Notes under the pieces: model-generated | What the model was told of the DNA's origin: nothing | Databases searched by the model: none | Seen by the model: the letters and a program-made list of their open reading frames with translations, nothing else | Translations under genes and position numbers: made by a program | Part shown: positions 28,548-37,185 of the stretch, piece by piece | Layout: each line of letters begins with the position of its first letter | Numbering within the stretch: the stretch's first letter is position 1 | Assembly: GCF_040530035.1 (NCBI RefSeq) | Contig: NZ_JBEWCD010000002.1 | Span: forward strand, 744,001 to 808,000 | Source: Roseibium sp. HPY-6 | Lineage (GTDB): Bacteria; Pseudomonadota; Alphaproteobacteria; Rhizobiales; Stappiaceae | Reading direction: 5' to 3' | DNA length: 64,000 nt

Positions 28548-28568
28548 CGGGCGCGCCTTTCGCGCCCG
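28548..28568 (-). repeat. Strong hairpin between GDSL and ROK genes
   Basis: CGGGCGCG and CGCGCCCG form an 8-bp stem with a 5-base loop, 19 bases after the GDSL stop. There is no T-run, so it is more likely an mRNA-stability hairpin or partial attenuator than a full terminator. Confidence 0.4.
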
Positions 28569-28586
28569 GTGATTTCTTCCCACGGT

Positions 28587-29240
28587 TTAGTCGCTTTGGT
28601 CCGGCCAGCCAATGGCCGCGATCTCTTCGGCAATGGCATGACCCAGGTCTTTGTGCGCCTGGACATCAAGATGAAAGCCGTCCTCGTCGCTGGAGTTGAC
28701 GACAAGACCTGCATCGAAAAAATGCACTTCGTGAGCTTCGGCGATCCGTTCGTATTCACGCGCCAGTGCGCGTGATTTTTCCTGAGCCCCCAGAAACACA
28801 TCCGACCATTCTTTCAAGTCAAGCGCGGTTGGCGGCGGCGCGACAATCAGAATTTCGGGTATCTTGCCCTCAACGCCGGCGGGCATGGCCTTGATGTCTG
28901 TCACAAGTGCTCCGATGCCCATGGCGATTTCACATGGGGTTTTGTTGAAACGCACTTTCAGATCGTTGGTCCCGAGCATGATGATGATCAGATCAAGCGG
29001 TTTGTGGCTCATGATGCAGGGCCGAAGATAGGTCCGGCCATTCTTTTCCGGACCTTCGATTTCGTCGTTGCTGACAGTGGTTCTTCCGCTCAGGCCTTCT
29101 TCGATCACAAGCCATTCGTTGCCGATCAGACCCCGCAATACGCCAGGCCATCGAACGTCATGCGGGTATCGGTCGTCCGGCTTGTTGGCGGTGGTTTGTC
29201 CATACGTATTGGAATCTCCGTAGCACAACACCGATCGCAT
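28587..29240 (-). CDS. SGNH/GDSL hydrolase (arylesterase-like)
   Basis: A 217-aa hydrolase with catalytic Ser in CYGDSNTYG (about residues 6-14), Gly block in EGLSGRTT, Asn block GTND (about 92-95) and the C-terminal DGFHLD Asp/His pair (about 196). Such cytoplasmic enzymes deacylate sugars or small esters. The start at 29240 has GGAGG 4 bases upstream; a longer frame is less likely. It is divergent from the sugar ABC operon, suggesting it processes the imported acylated sugar. Confidence 0.9.
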   Translation of the reverse strand: MRSVLCYGDSNTYGQTTANKPDDRYPHDVRWPGVLRGLIGNEWLVIEEGLSGRTTVSNDEIEGPEKNGRTYLRPCIMSHKPLDLIIIMLGTNDLKVRFNKTPCEIAMGIGALVTDIKAMPAGVEGKIPEILIVAPPPTALDLKEWSDVFLGAQEKSRALAREYERIAEAHEVHFFDAGLVVNSSDEDGFHLDVQAHKDLGHAIAEEIAAIGWPDQSD

Positions 29241-29332
29241 ACCGCCTCCAAAAGATATATTTATTTTCAATAGGATAGGCAGTCAGTTTGTGAGTGCCAA
29301 CGGAACCCAGCCTAGAAGCGGATCTTCAATTG

Positions 29333-29365
29333 GTCAATAGTAATTCATCGTGAATAATTATTGAC
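29333..29365. promoter_or_regulatory. 33-bp near-palindrome in divergent promoter
   Basis: Outer arms GTCAATA (29333-29339) and TATTGAC (29359-29365) are perfectly inverted; inner arms ATTCA and TGAAT flank the centre. In all 13 of 16 pairs match. The right arm overlaps a TTGACA -35-like hexamer (29361-29366). It is a good candidate operator for the ROK regulator. Confidence 0.6.
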
Positions 29366-29458
29366 ACAAGCGTAATTTCCGTGCTCATCATGATGAACAG
29401 ACGCACGGATGCGGTCGAAATTCGCCTTGTCTGTGTTGTCGGATCACGGGAGGATCAG

Positions 29459-30439
29459 ATGAAACTTTTCAAATCAGTCCTGGCAGCTGCTGCTGTCACA
29501 ATCGGCCTCGGGGTTGCGTCACCTGCAGTGTCCAACGACGAAGGCCCGATACTGGTCGTGAGCGGTCCCTTGTCCTGGCCGTTTTTTGCCGCGGTGAAAA
29601 AGGGCTTTGACGACGCCGCTGAAATTTTCGACGTCGATTACCAGTATATTGCGGTCACGGACACGTCGAACATGACGAGCGACTACCCCAGGCTGCTGCA
29701 GCAGGCAATCAGCCGCGAGCCCAGAATGTTGCTCGTTGGCGAGTTCTTTCCCGATGGCATGGACCCGTTGATCAAGGAGGCGACCGCCGCCGGCATTCCC
29801 GTTCTCATTCACAATTCCGGTCAGACCCTTTGGGAAGGCAACGGATCGATCGGCTTTGTTGGCGAAGACCCTTATCAGATGGGCTACAAGGCAGGTCAGA
29901 TCCAGGCGGACGCCGGCGTCACAACAGGCCTGTGTTTCAACCAGGTCCCGGGCAATCCGACAGTTGAAGAGCGGTGCAATGGCTATGTTGCTGCCATGAA
30001 GGAAGCCGGAAAGGAAACCATCTACCAGACCATCGGGACGGGAGATGCGACGAACCCGCAGGCCATGACGCAGGCGATCAAGGGCAGCCTGCAGGCAAAT
30101 CCGCAGATCGACGGGATCTATACGCTGAATGCGGTTCCTGCGATGTCCGCCCTGCGCGCCGTGGACGAAGTCGGACGCAAAGGCGAAATCATGGTTGGAA
30201 CGGCAGACTTGTCGAATGAAGCTCTTCTTGCCATCAAGAATGGTGACCTCGCCTTTGCCATGGACCAGCAGCCTTATCTGCAAGGCTTCATGTCTATCCA
30301 GATTGCCCATCAATACCTGAATTACGGCTTGCATCCGATCGGACATGTCAAGACCGGACCATTGGTGATCGACAGCTCCAACGTGGACGAAACGCTGAAG
30401 GTCAACAAGGAACATGCAGGAGTTCGCGGCGCCTCCTAG
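29459..30439 (+). CDS. Sugar ABC transporter substrate-binding protein (ribose/periplasmic-binding type)
   Basis: A 326-aa periplasmic protein with a signal peptide (MKLFKSVLAAAAVTIGLGVA, cut near residue 24) and a type I periplasmic-binding fold (LSWPFFAAVKKGFDDAAEIF; later IDGIYTLNAVPAMSALRAVDEVG). The start at 29459 follows GGGAGGATC. It is the first gene of a three-gene importer of the ribose/fructose class. A GC-rich hairpin spans its stop codon. Confidence 0.92.
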   Translation: MKLFKSVLAAAAVTIGLGVASPAVSNDEGPILVVSGPLSWPFFAAVKKGFDDAAEIFDVDYQYIAVTDTSNMTSDYPRLLQQAISREPRMLLVGEFFPDGMDPLIKEATAAGIPVLIHNSGQTLWEGNGSIGFVGEDPYQMGYKAGQIQADAGVTTGLCFNQVPGNPTVEERCNGYVAAMKEAGKETIYQTIGTGDATNPQAMTQAIKGSLQANPQIDGIYTLNAVPAMSALRAVDEVGRKGEIMVGTADLSNEALLAIKNGDLAFAMDQQPYLQGFMSIQIAHQYLNYGLHPIGHVKTGPLVIDSSNVDETLKVNKEHAGVRGAS

Positions 30440-30446
30440 GCGCCGC
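30426..30446 (+). repeat. Hairpin spanning the binding-protein stop codon
   Basis: GCGGCGCC and GGCGCCGC form a perfect 8-bp stem with loop TCCTA; the stop codon TAG lies at its middle (30437-30439). No T-run follows. It probably protects the upstream mRNA end, giving more binding protein than permease. Confidence 0.5.
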
Positions 30447-30491
30447 ACGGCCCGGCGAGGGCCATCAGACAAAGCTCACCTGGAGAAAGAT

Positions 30492-31463
30492 GTGCTCAGG
30501 AATTTCATGAAGCGGCCCGAGGCGGGGGCTTTCGCAGCGTTTCTCATCACTTATCTTTTCTTTGCGCTCGCAACGCCCGGAACGGGATTCGTGTCCGTGA
30601 ATGGCACAGCCGGATGGCTCAATCTGGCCGCCGAACTGGGAATTGTCGCGATCCCGGTTGGGCTCTTGATGATTTCAGGTGAGTTTGACCTGTCGATCGG
30701 GTCGACTGTGGGGGCTTCGTCGATGATCCTCGCGCTTGGAACCAACCAATACGATATGCCGATCTGGCCGATGGTATTCCTGGCATTGGCTGCCGGAGGT
30801 CTGATCGGGCTGGCCAACGGCCTCGCAGTCGTCAAGACCAAACTGCCGTCATTCATCGTCACCCTGGCAACCAATTTCATCGTGATCGGCGCAACAATGG
30901 GCGTCTCGCGGCTGATCGCCAATGTCACATCAAGTTCGATCGTGGCTTCCGACAGCGCAAAGTTCGTTTTTGCGGCGCGTTGGGGGCAGGCCAACATTTC
31001 CATTCTCTGGTGGCTGCTCGTTGCCTATATCGGCTACCGGGTTTTGAGCCGCAGTGTCTTCGGCAACTGGATCTACGCAACGGGCGGAAATCTGGACGCG
31101 GCCCGCGGGGCGGGCGTTCCGGTGCAGCGGGTCAAGATCAGTCTGTTCATCGCCACCGGTCTTGCCGCCGCGCTGGTCGGGATTCTCCAAGGTGTCCAAT
31201 GGAATTCGGGCAACGCGACCTACGGCATGGGCTTCGTGTTCCAGGCACCGATTGTCGTAGTCATCGGCGGCGTGCTCCTGACCGGCGGTTATGGCAGTGT
31301 CACCGGCATCGTTCTGGGGACGGCGTTGTTCGGTGTCATATCCAGCGGCATCTTCTATACCGGATGGAACACGGACTGGATCCAGTTGTTCCTCGGGCTT
31401 CTGCTTGCGGCAGCTGTTCTCGCCAACAACTATGTTCGCCGGCTCGCGCTCTCAAGCAAATAG
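30492..31463 (+). CDS. Sugar ABC transporter permease (ribose type)
   Basis: A 323-aa multi-spanning permease of the BPD_transp_2 class with conserved GLLMISGEFDLSIGS, NGLAVVKTKLPSFIVTLAT and a VIGGVLLTGGYG motif. I prefer the GTG start at 30492, which has GGAG 9 bases upstream and avoids overlap with the preceding gene and its hairpin; an ATG at 30414 in the same frame is an alternative. The ATPase gene follows after 8 bases. Confidence 0.9.
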   Translation: MLRNFMKRPEAGAFAAFLITYLFFALATPGTGFVSVNGTAGWLNLAAELGIVAIPVGLLMISGEFDLSIGSTVGASSMILALGTNQYDMPIWPMVFLALAAGGLIGLANGLAVVKTKLPSFIVTLATNFIVIGATMGVSRLIANVTSSSIVASDSAKFVFAARWGQANISILWWLLVAYIGYRVLSRSVFGNWIYATGGNLDAARGAGVPVQRVKISLFIATGLAAALVGILQGVQWNSGNATYGMGFVFQAPIVVVIGGVLLTGGYGSVTGIVLGTALFGVISSGIFYTGWNTDWIQLFLGLLLAAAVLANNYVRRLALSSK

Positions 31464-31471
31464 GATCCGCC

Positions 31472-32254
31472 ATGTCTCAGCCTCTCATGGAATTGCGCGA
31501 CGTCGACAAGTTTTTCGGTTCCACCAAGGCCCTGAAACAAGTGTCGATGCAGGTCGAGCCGGGCAAGATCCTTTGCCTCCTGGGCGACAACGGTGCCGGC
31601 AAGTCGACCCTGATCAAAGTCCTCTCCGGCTATCACCAGCCAACGTCCGGGACACTGATGTTCGACGGCAAGCCAACCAGATTTGCCACGCCCCGCGATG
31701 CACGCCAGCGCGGTATCGCAACAGTCCATCAGGACGTCGGTTCCATCCCGCTGATGAGCGTTGGCCGCAACTTCTTTCTGGGAGCTGAACCTGTCAAAGG
31801 CCGTTGGCCGTTTCGAAGCATCGACACACGGCTTGCCAACGAAGTTGCGGTGGATCAGATGCAGAAATTCGGCCTCACTCGGGTAACCAGCGGAGATCAG
31901 CTCGTCGGAACCATGTCCGGCGGCGAACGCCAGGTGCTGGCAATCGGGCGGGCGATGTATTTCGGTGCCAAGATGCTGATCCTCGATGAGCCGACATCGG
32001 CCTTGGGTGTCAAGGAAGCCGCAATGGTTCTGAAGATGATGCGGATTGCCCGTCAAAACGGGGCCGGCATTGTTTTCATCACGCACAATGCGCGCCACGC
32101 CATGAGCGTCGGTGACGCATTCGTTGTTCTGATTCAGGGAGAAGTCGCAGCCTCTTTTAAGCGGGGCGAAAAGTCTCGCGAGGAAGTTCTCAATCTCATG
32201 GCCGGCGGCGAAGACATGAGCGAGCTTGAAGAAGACCTTGAACAGATCGATTGA
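31472..32254 (+). CDS. Sugar ABC transporter ATP-binding protein (single-domain)
   Basis: A 260-aa ATPase: Walker A GDNGAGKST (about residue 38), signature MSGGERQ, Walker B MLILDEP, switch FITHN. The ribose/xylose transporters usually carry a duplicated ~500-aa ATPase; this half-size form is like FrcA of rhizobial fructose transporters and probably works as a dimer. Start with AGGA about 7 bases upstream. Confidence 0.92.
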   Translation: MSQPLMELRDVDKFFGSTKALKQVSMQVEPGKILCLLGDNGAGKSTLIKVLSGYHQPTSGTLMFDGKPTRFATPRDARQRGIATVHQDVGSIPLMSVGRNFFLGAEPVKGRWPFRSIDTRLANEVAVDQMQKFGLTRVTSGDQLVGTMSGGERQVLAIGRAMYFGAKMLILDEPTSALGVKEAAMVLKMMRIARQNGAGIVFITHNARHAMSVGDAFVVLIQGEVAASFKRGEKSREEVLNLMAGGEDMSELEEDLEQID

Positions 32255-32291
32255 CCCTGCCGCGCGCAGAGAATTGACAACGCGTACGTAA

Positions 32292-32471
32292 GAGCCGTCT
32301 CGCTTAGGAACTCTCTCAGGCGATCCCTGCTCAACCATAGCGACACGCGCCGTTGTCGACGTCGACACATTTGAACGCACGACGCTTGTCATTGGATTGG
32401 CAGTCAAATTCAGTGCCATCGCCCCCGATTTCGAAGCAATCGCGGATGCCAAGTGCGAAATGAACCGATGA
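32292..32471 (+). pseudogene. Possible 3' remnant of a gene
   Basis: An open frame with coding-like residues (GTLSGDPCSTIATRAVVDVD, later KFSAIAPDFEAIADAKCEMNR) ends at TGA 32469-32471 but has an in-frame stop just upstream and no start or ribosome binding site. It looks like the tail of a decayed enzyme gene downstream of the sugar transporter. I do not recognise the family. Confidence 0.3.
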
Positions 32472-32584
32472 AAATTATGTCGGACCTGCTGGGAGAAAAT
32501 CCGAACCATTTCGATGATATTTTCAAGGAACTGGAAAACTGGGAAGCGGTTTTAAATTCTCTTCTGGGTTTGGGTATGTATTAA
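32468..32584 (+). CDS. Possible 38-aa small protein
   Basis: A short frame (MKIMSDLLGENPNHFDDIF..., ending LLGLGMY) whose ATG overlaps the stop of the possible remnant (ATGA). It is acidic and amphipathic. No ribosome binding site stands out. It could be a relic or chance. Confidence 0.2.
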   Translation: MKIMSDLLGENPNHFDDIFKELENWEAVLNSLLGLGMY

Positions 32585-32693
32585 ACTTGTGATGGGTTGG
32601 AATAACCCTCGTTTGTCATCGACTAGCGACCGAGCGTCAAAAGTCCGCTTTGAGCCCATTCTGGCCGATGCTGCAAAGCTACGAATTGCCGCT

Positions 32694-33248
32694 TTAACAC
32701 GCGTGCAAGTACACCTCAAAAACCTCGGTGCGGCTGCCATCGCTCTCTATTCGAGCTTCGATCTGTCGGAAGCCGGATTTAACAAGTACTCGTTGCGAGG
32801 CTAAATTTTCTGGTGCAACGGTTGCAATCATGTGGGTTAATCCGAGTGCGGACATTGCCCACTTTGCAAGGCCTTGCACAAACTCGGTGGCAATGCCACG
32901 CTCCCACACTTCGGGAAAGAACGCGTATTTGACTTCGGCGTCGTCTTGGTTGCCCGGATGCACAAGTCCGCCAAAACCAATTGTTTTCGCCGTCTTGCCG
33001 TCTTCAATTGCGAACATGCCGTAGCCGCGTTTTTCGTAGTTCGAAAATGTGACCTCCATCCATCGAGCGGCTTCTGACGCAGACAGCGCGTGCCCGTCGT
33101 CGACCCATCGCACGACTTTGTCGATGCTGTAGAGCGTCAACAGATCAGGCTCATCGGCTGGTCGCCATTTGCGCACGGAAAGCCGCTCTGTGCGAAACAC
33201 TTCAATACCGTCTTGAGGTAAACCAGAAAGTTGATCCCCTGGGGTCAT
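32694..33248 (-). CDS. GNAT family N-acetyltransferase (RimJ/RimL type)
   Basis: A 184-aa protein with the GNAT core: an N-terminal TERLSVRKW strand typical of RimJ/RimL-like enzymes, a VKYAFFPEVWERGIATEFVQGL acetyl-CoA-binding region and a NLASQRVLVKSGF helix. Substrate may be a ribosomal protein N-terminus or a small amine. Start at 33248 is a best guess; an upstream in-frame ATG gives 19 more residues. Confidence 0.85.
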   Translation of the reverse strand: MTPGDQLSGLPQDGIEVFRTERLSVRKWRPADEPDLLTLYSIDKVVRWVDDGHALSASEAARWMEVTFSNYEKRGYGMFAIEDGKTAKTIGFGGLVHPGNQDDAEVKYAFFPEVWERGIATEFVQGLAKWAMSALGLTHMIATVAPENLASQRVLVKSGFRQIEARIESDGSRTEVFEVYLHAC

Positions 33249-33466
33249 CTGACCAGTATATCTAAACAGTGTAAGGATAGAAACCGGACGTTCATGGTAT
33301 GACAATTAAGGGCAGCTTTGTCCGCAAACCTGCCATTGATGTTGAAACCACTTTGCAACCAGCTCGCCCGATAATGGGGTCGAACCAACCTAAACAAGGC
33401 TAGAAAATCAATTATGTCGCTCTGATCCCGTTGAGCGGGTTCGGGACCACCACTTTTTATGAAATA

Positions 33467-33556
<90 letters not shown>

Positions 33557-33876
33557 GTTCCAAGCGGGAGCCGCTTGAGTGCCGCGCAATATACTCAGCT
33601 AGAGGTCAAGTGCAAGCGCCTGGAACGGTTTTTTTCCAGCTCTCTTTCAGCTGTGGATCGACATCGGATTGACCGGTGCGTTTGCGTATGTTTCGCTGCG
33701 ACCTAGAAAGGGTTGCGCTATCTCACAAGAATGTGTTGAATATCAATTATTGAACAAGGGTTTTGCGATATTACTCTAAGGAAGCGCTGCATTCCTCGAA
33801 TTTCAAGGGAACCCGCGCTGAAACAAACGAAACCCGATTAAGTAATGGTTTTTTATTTTAAAGGCCGGTAACCGAA
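33557..33876. other. Intergenic stretch
   Basis: About 320 bases, becoming AT-rich from 33720 onward. It should contain the tRNA promoter near its left end (minus strand) and the promoter of the small membrane protein at its right. No gene recognised. Confidence 0.5.
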
Positions 33877-34203
33877 ATGATCAGTGTATTTAAGTTTATA
33901 TTTCGCCTCGCGGGCCTGGGATTGCTTGCCGTTGCCATAATTGCAGGGATTTCAGACGCCAGTACCTCCATCGCTCAGTCGCAGACGCAGTTGCAGCCCT
34001 TGGGACAGCTTCTGTTCAGTCTGTTTCCGGATACGTTCCCCATTCTGCAGCCGGCCATTGAACGCCATGTCCACCCGGCCCTTTGGGATCCGGTGCTTCT
34101 GACGTTGATGACCTGGCCGGTATGGGCTGTATTTGCACCCCTTGGTCTTGCGTTTTTGTGGCTCGGTGCACGGCGCCGGGGCTATCAGCCGCAGTTCGCC
34201 TGA
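33877..34203 (+). CDS. Conserved small membrane protein
   Basis: A 108-aa protein with two hydrophobic segments (about residues 5-27 and 76-97) and an internal loop rich in Gln and Pro; the C-terminus ends in Arg-rich GARRRGYQ, placing it in the cytoplasm. Similar proteins occur across Hyphomicrobiales without known function. Confidence 0.7.
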   Translation: MISVFKFIFRLAGLGLLAVAIIAGISDASTSIAQSQTQLQPLGQLLFSLFPDTFPILQPAIERHVHPALWDPVLLTLMTWPVWAVFAPLGLAFLWLGARRRGYQPQFA

Positions 34204-34340
34204 GCGAGAGAACCAACACGCATCCGTGATCGCACTTGGAATGCGCGGTCAACTGCGCCACATTGCGGGTAATGCTTGTGACGCGGCGGAGGCCTATTGC
34301 AGTGATTGCAAGGCCCGGTCGCCTCGACGGGAGATCCGCA

Positions 34341-35006
34341 ATGTCCTTCATGACCATGTTGACCAAAAAGTTCTCACTGCCGGGCAAAGAGGATGCCTTG
34401 CCCGGACGTGCGGAAGCCATCGTGCCGTCCGAACCGCACTTCGTGAACGGCAAGCCGCTTGACAGGCCCTATCCGGAGGGTACGAAAACGGTTCTTTTCG
34501 GCATGGGATGTTTTTGGGGTGCCGAACGCTTGTTCTGGCAAATTCCCGGCGTTTACGTGACCGCTGTCGGCTATGCGGGCGGCTACACCGAAAACCCGAC
34601 CTATCACGAAACCTGTACGGGTCGGACCGGACATACCGAGGCCGTTCTTGTCGCCTATGACCCAGCTGTGGTGAGCCTGATGGATCTCTTGAAAGTGTTC
34701 TGGGAAAATCATGACCCGACACAGGGCATGCGTCAGGGCAACGACACCGGAACGCAGTACAGATCCGCGGTTTACGTCAACTCGTCAGATGACCTGGCGC
34801 TCGCCGAGAGCACCAAAGATGCTTATCAGGCGGCGCTGGCCTCTGGTGGTGTCACCTCCGGTATCACCACCGAAATTCGGGAACTCGACACGTTCTTTTT
34901 CGCCGAGGACTATCACCAGCAATATCTCGCGAAGAACCCGGGCGGCTATTGTGGCATCGGCGGAACCGGCGTCGCGTGCCCAACCGGTCTGGGCCCCGCG
35001 GCCTGA
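34341..35006 (+). CDS. msrA: Peptide-methionine (S)-S-oxide reductase
   Basis: A 221-aa MsrA with the catalytic Cys57 in the diagnostic GCFWGAE motif, [26 protein letters not shown], and a C-terminal [14 protein letters not shown] stretch holding the resolving cysteines. It repairs methionine S-sulfoxide in proteins. The ATG at 34341 has GGGAG at suitable distance; the frame upstream is not family-like. Confidence 0.96.
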   Translation: MSFMTMLTKKFSLPGKEDALPGRAEAIVPSEPHFVNGKPLDRPYPEGTKTVLFGMGCFWGAERLFWQIPGVYVTAVGYAGGYTENPTYHETCTGRTGHTEAVLVAYDPAVVSLMDLLKVFWENHDPTQGMRQGNDTGTQYRSAVYVNSSDDLALAESTKDAYQAALASGGVTSGITTEIRELDTFFFAEDYHQQYLAKNPGGYCGIGGTGVACPTGLGPAA

Positions 35007-35228
35007 TACGCGATTCGAACTACGGGGCTCTGTATCTGCAGGAATGCGCGCAGCGCCTCGTAATTTTTCCGAATGTTTTTGCATGAATACATGTGCCCGT
35101 GGCCTGCAACCTGGACTAGATTGCAGGTCTGAGCTTTTTATTTTGCCATTCCGTCACGTCAGTTCAGTTTTTATTAAAGTAAGAGCGTAATCCTCAGCTG
35201 GAAGTAGGGCTGTCTGAGGGTGCATGAG

Positions 35229-35552
35229 ATGAACCGTTCCGCAAAAATCTTTGCGGCTGCTTATTTCCTGGGATGCTGCGTGCTCGTTCTGGTGGCGTCT
35301 CTGACACCTGGCGGCAAGGGGCCTGTGGCCGTCTTTGCGATGCCCTGGGGCAAGCCCGCCCTGGAGGTTGTCGCCCACGCCGAAGGCCCGATCATTTTTG
35401 TCAACGACGGGTCCTGGGTTGCCCTTACGGAATCCACCGACCAGCAATTTATCAACCGGCTCTACGAGGCAGGGGCCGGCTTTGTCGCCTCAAGCGTGAT
35501 CGCGATGGCTTGCGCGCGCTTGTCCGGCGTCTCACTGGAGAAGTCAATATGA
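35229..35552 (+). CDS. Small membrane/exported protein coupled to chemoreceptor
   Basis: A 107-aa protein with an N-terminal hydrophobic anchor ([18 protein letters not shown]) and a body with [23 protein letters not shown], then a weaker hydrophobic helix near the C-terminus. Its stop overlaps the chemoreceptor start (ATGA), so the two are made together. It may be a periplasmic-side accessory for the receptor. ATG 35229 is preferred for its spacing to GAGGG. Confidence 0.7.
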   Translation: MNRSAKIFAAAYFLGCCVLVLVASLTPGGKGPVAVFAMPWGKPALEVVAHAEGPIIFVNDGSWVALTESTDQQFINRLYEAGAGFVASSVIAMACARLSGVSLEKSI

Positions 35553-37039
35553 GTGATATGAGTGCGGGGGCATCGGGACTGGACTGTTTCCGGGAACGAT
35601 TTTGCAAGATCGTAATTTACTTCACATGGTTCAATGTCGGTCTTGTCGCCGTTACTGCCTGGCTGGTTGGCAATGTGTCGTTTGTAATCGTTGCCGGTGC
35701 TGCACTTGCAATTGGAGCTGCAGCGACCTTTACCTGGATGAAATTCGGTTCAGGGGTTGAAACGCGCATGGCAACAGCGATGTCGCTGGCTGGCCTCGTA
35801 GCGCTTTTCGTCGCGTCGCTCGCGACACCTGGCGGAGAAAACTCCTTCCAGATCGACGGTCACATGTATTTCTTCGCAGTGCTGGCGATCCTGGCAAGCT
35901 GGGTGGACTGGCGCGCGCTGGTCGCTTACGCGGCAGTTGTTGCCGTTCACCACCTGGCACTCAATTTCCTCATGCCCTGGGCTGTCTTTCCCAATGGTGC
36001 CGATTTCGCACGCGTCGTGTTCCACGCGGTGGTCCTCATTGCTGAAGTGGCGGCACTCTGGTGGATGACCAACTCGCTGGCAACAGCGTTCAACGCATCA
36101 GATCAGGCCCGCGAAGAGGCGGAGAGGGCACAGGAAGAGGCCATTCACCTCCAGGAAGAAAACTCCCGTCACACAGAACTGGAGCGTGAGAAGCAGTCGG
36201 TTATTGCCGGCCGGATTTCGGAATTCCAGAACGAGATTGCTTCCAAGCTTGACGGTGTCAGCGTGAAAGTCGGCGAAATGCGCGGCTCGGCCGAGGAATT
36301 GGGCACAGTTGCGCAGGATACGACCGGACGGGCCGTGTCCGTCTCCGACGCGTCTGAAACCGCCTCCTCCAACGTTCAGATGGTTGCGTCGGCGGCCGAG
36401 GAATTGTCGTCCTCGATTGCAGAAATCTCCCGCCAGGTCGAACAGACGACCGGAATCGTCGTCAAGGCCACAGAAAATGCGCAAACAAGCAACCAGAAAG
36501 TTGCGGGTCTTGCGGAAGCGGCCAATCGCATTGGCGAGGTTGTCACGCTGATCCAGGCAATTGCCGAGCAGACGAACCTGCTCGCGCTCAACGCGACGAT
36601 CGAAGCCGCGCGCGCAGGCGAGGCCGGTAAAGGGTTTGCGGTTGTCGCCTCGGAGGTAAAGGAGCTGGCGACCCAGACATCCAAGGCTACGGAAGAAATC
36701 GGCGCGCAGATTTCCGCCATCCAGGCGGAAACCAAGGACGCGGTGGATTCCATTGGTGCAATCGCTGCAACCATGGACGAGGTCAACAGCTATACCGCGG
36801 CGATCGCGGCGGCTGTCGACGAACAGGGCGCCGCAACGCAGGAAATCTCGCGCAACGTCGCCGAAGCCGCCGACGGCACCGGACGCGTCGCGGACAATAT
36901 CGGCAGTGTACGGGAATCGGCCGAGCGCACGAGCCAATCGGCATCCTCCATGGCGGAAACGACCGAGGTTCTGGACGCGGAAACGTCCGAAATGCGCCGA
37001 GCCATCGATACTTTCCTGCATGACGTTGCCGCTGCATAA
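35549..37039 (+). CDS. Methyl-accepting chemotaxis protein with multi-helix membrane sensor domain
   Basis: A 496-aa receptor. The N-terminal part (about residues 20-190) has about six hydrophobic helices with short loops and a [11 protein letters not shown] motif, so sensing is likely within the membrane rather than by a large periplasmic domain. A coiled coil (about 195-240) leads into the signalling domain with the hairpin tip ([24 protein letters not shown], about residues 345-368). No HAMP domain is evident. Start at 35549 is fixed by the overlap with the upstream stop and GGAG upstream. Confidence 0.9.
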   Translation: MSDMSAGASGLDCFRERFCKIVIYFTWFNVGLVAVTAWLVGNVSFVIVAGAALAIGAAATFTWMKFGSGVETRMATAMSLAGLVALFVASLATPGGENSFQIDGHMYFFAVLAILASWVDWRALVAYAAVVAVHHLALNFLMPWAVFPNGADFARVVFHAVVLIAEVAALWWMTNSLATAFNASDQAREEAERAQEEAIHLQEENSRHTELEREKQSVIAGRISEFQNEIASKLDGVSVKVGEMRGSAEELGTVAQDTTGRAVSVSDASETASSNVQMVASAAEELSSSIAEISRQVEQTTGIVVKATENAQTSNQKVAGLAEAANRIGEVVTLIQAIAEQTNLLALNATIEAARAGEAGKGFAVVASEVKELATQTSKATEEIGAQISAIQAETKDAVDSIGAIAATMDEVNSYTAAIAAAVDEQGAATQEISRNVAEAADGTGRVADNIGSVRESAERTSQSASSMAETTEVLDAETSEMRRAIDTFLHDVAAA

Positions 37040-37069
37040 GGATTTAAGAAAGACGTCTGGAATTGACCT

Positions 37070-37100
37070 GGCCGGCTGTTCTTCAGCCGGCCGTTTTTTT
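37070..37100 (+). terminator. Rho-independent terminator after chemoreceptor
   Basis: A 9-bp perfect stem (GGCCGGCTG / CAGCCGGCC, loop TTCTT) followed by G and seven Ts (37094-37100), 30 bases after the chemoreceptor stop. Confidence 0.9.
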
Positions 37101-37185
37101 GTTCGGCCGAGAGAAAACTTGACCTGATGTCGCTTGGATGTCATGGAGCCATTTGCGCCATCAGACTCAGGGCACAAGGGGGTCG

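Noticed and set aside
31430..32509. Long minus-strand frame opposite the sugar ABC ATPase
   Set aside because: It is the shadow of the ATPase gene, whose Walker motifs are certain; the minus frame has no family resemblance.
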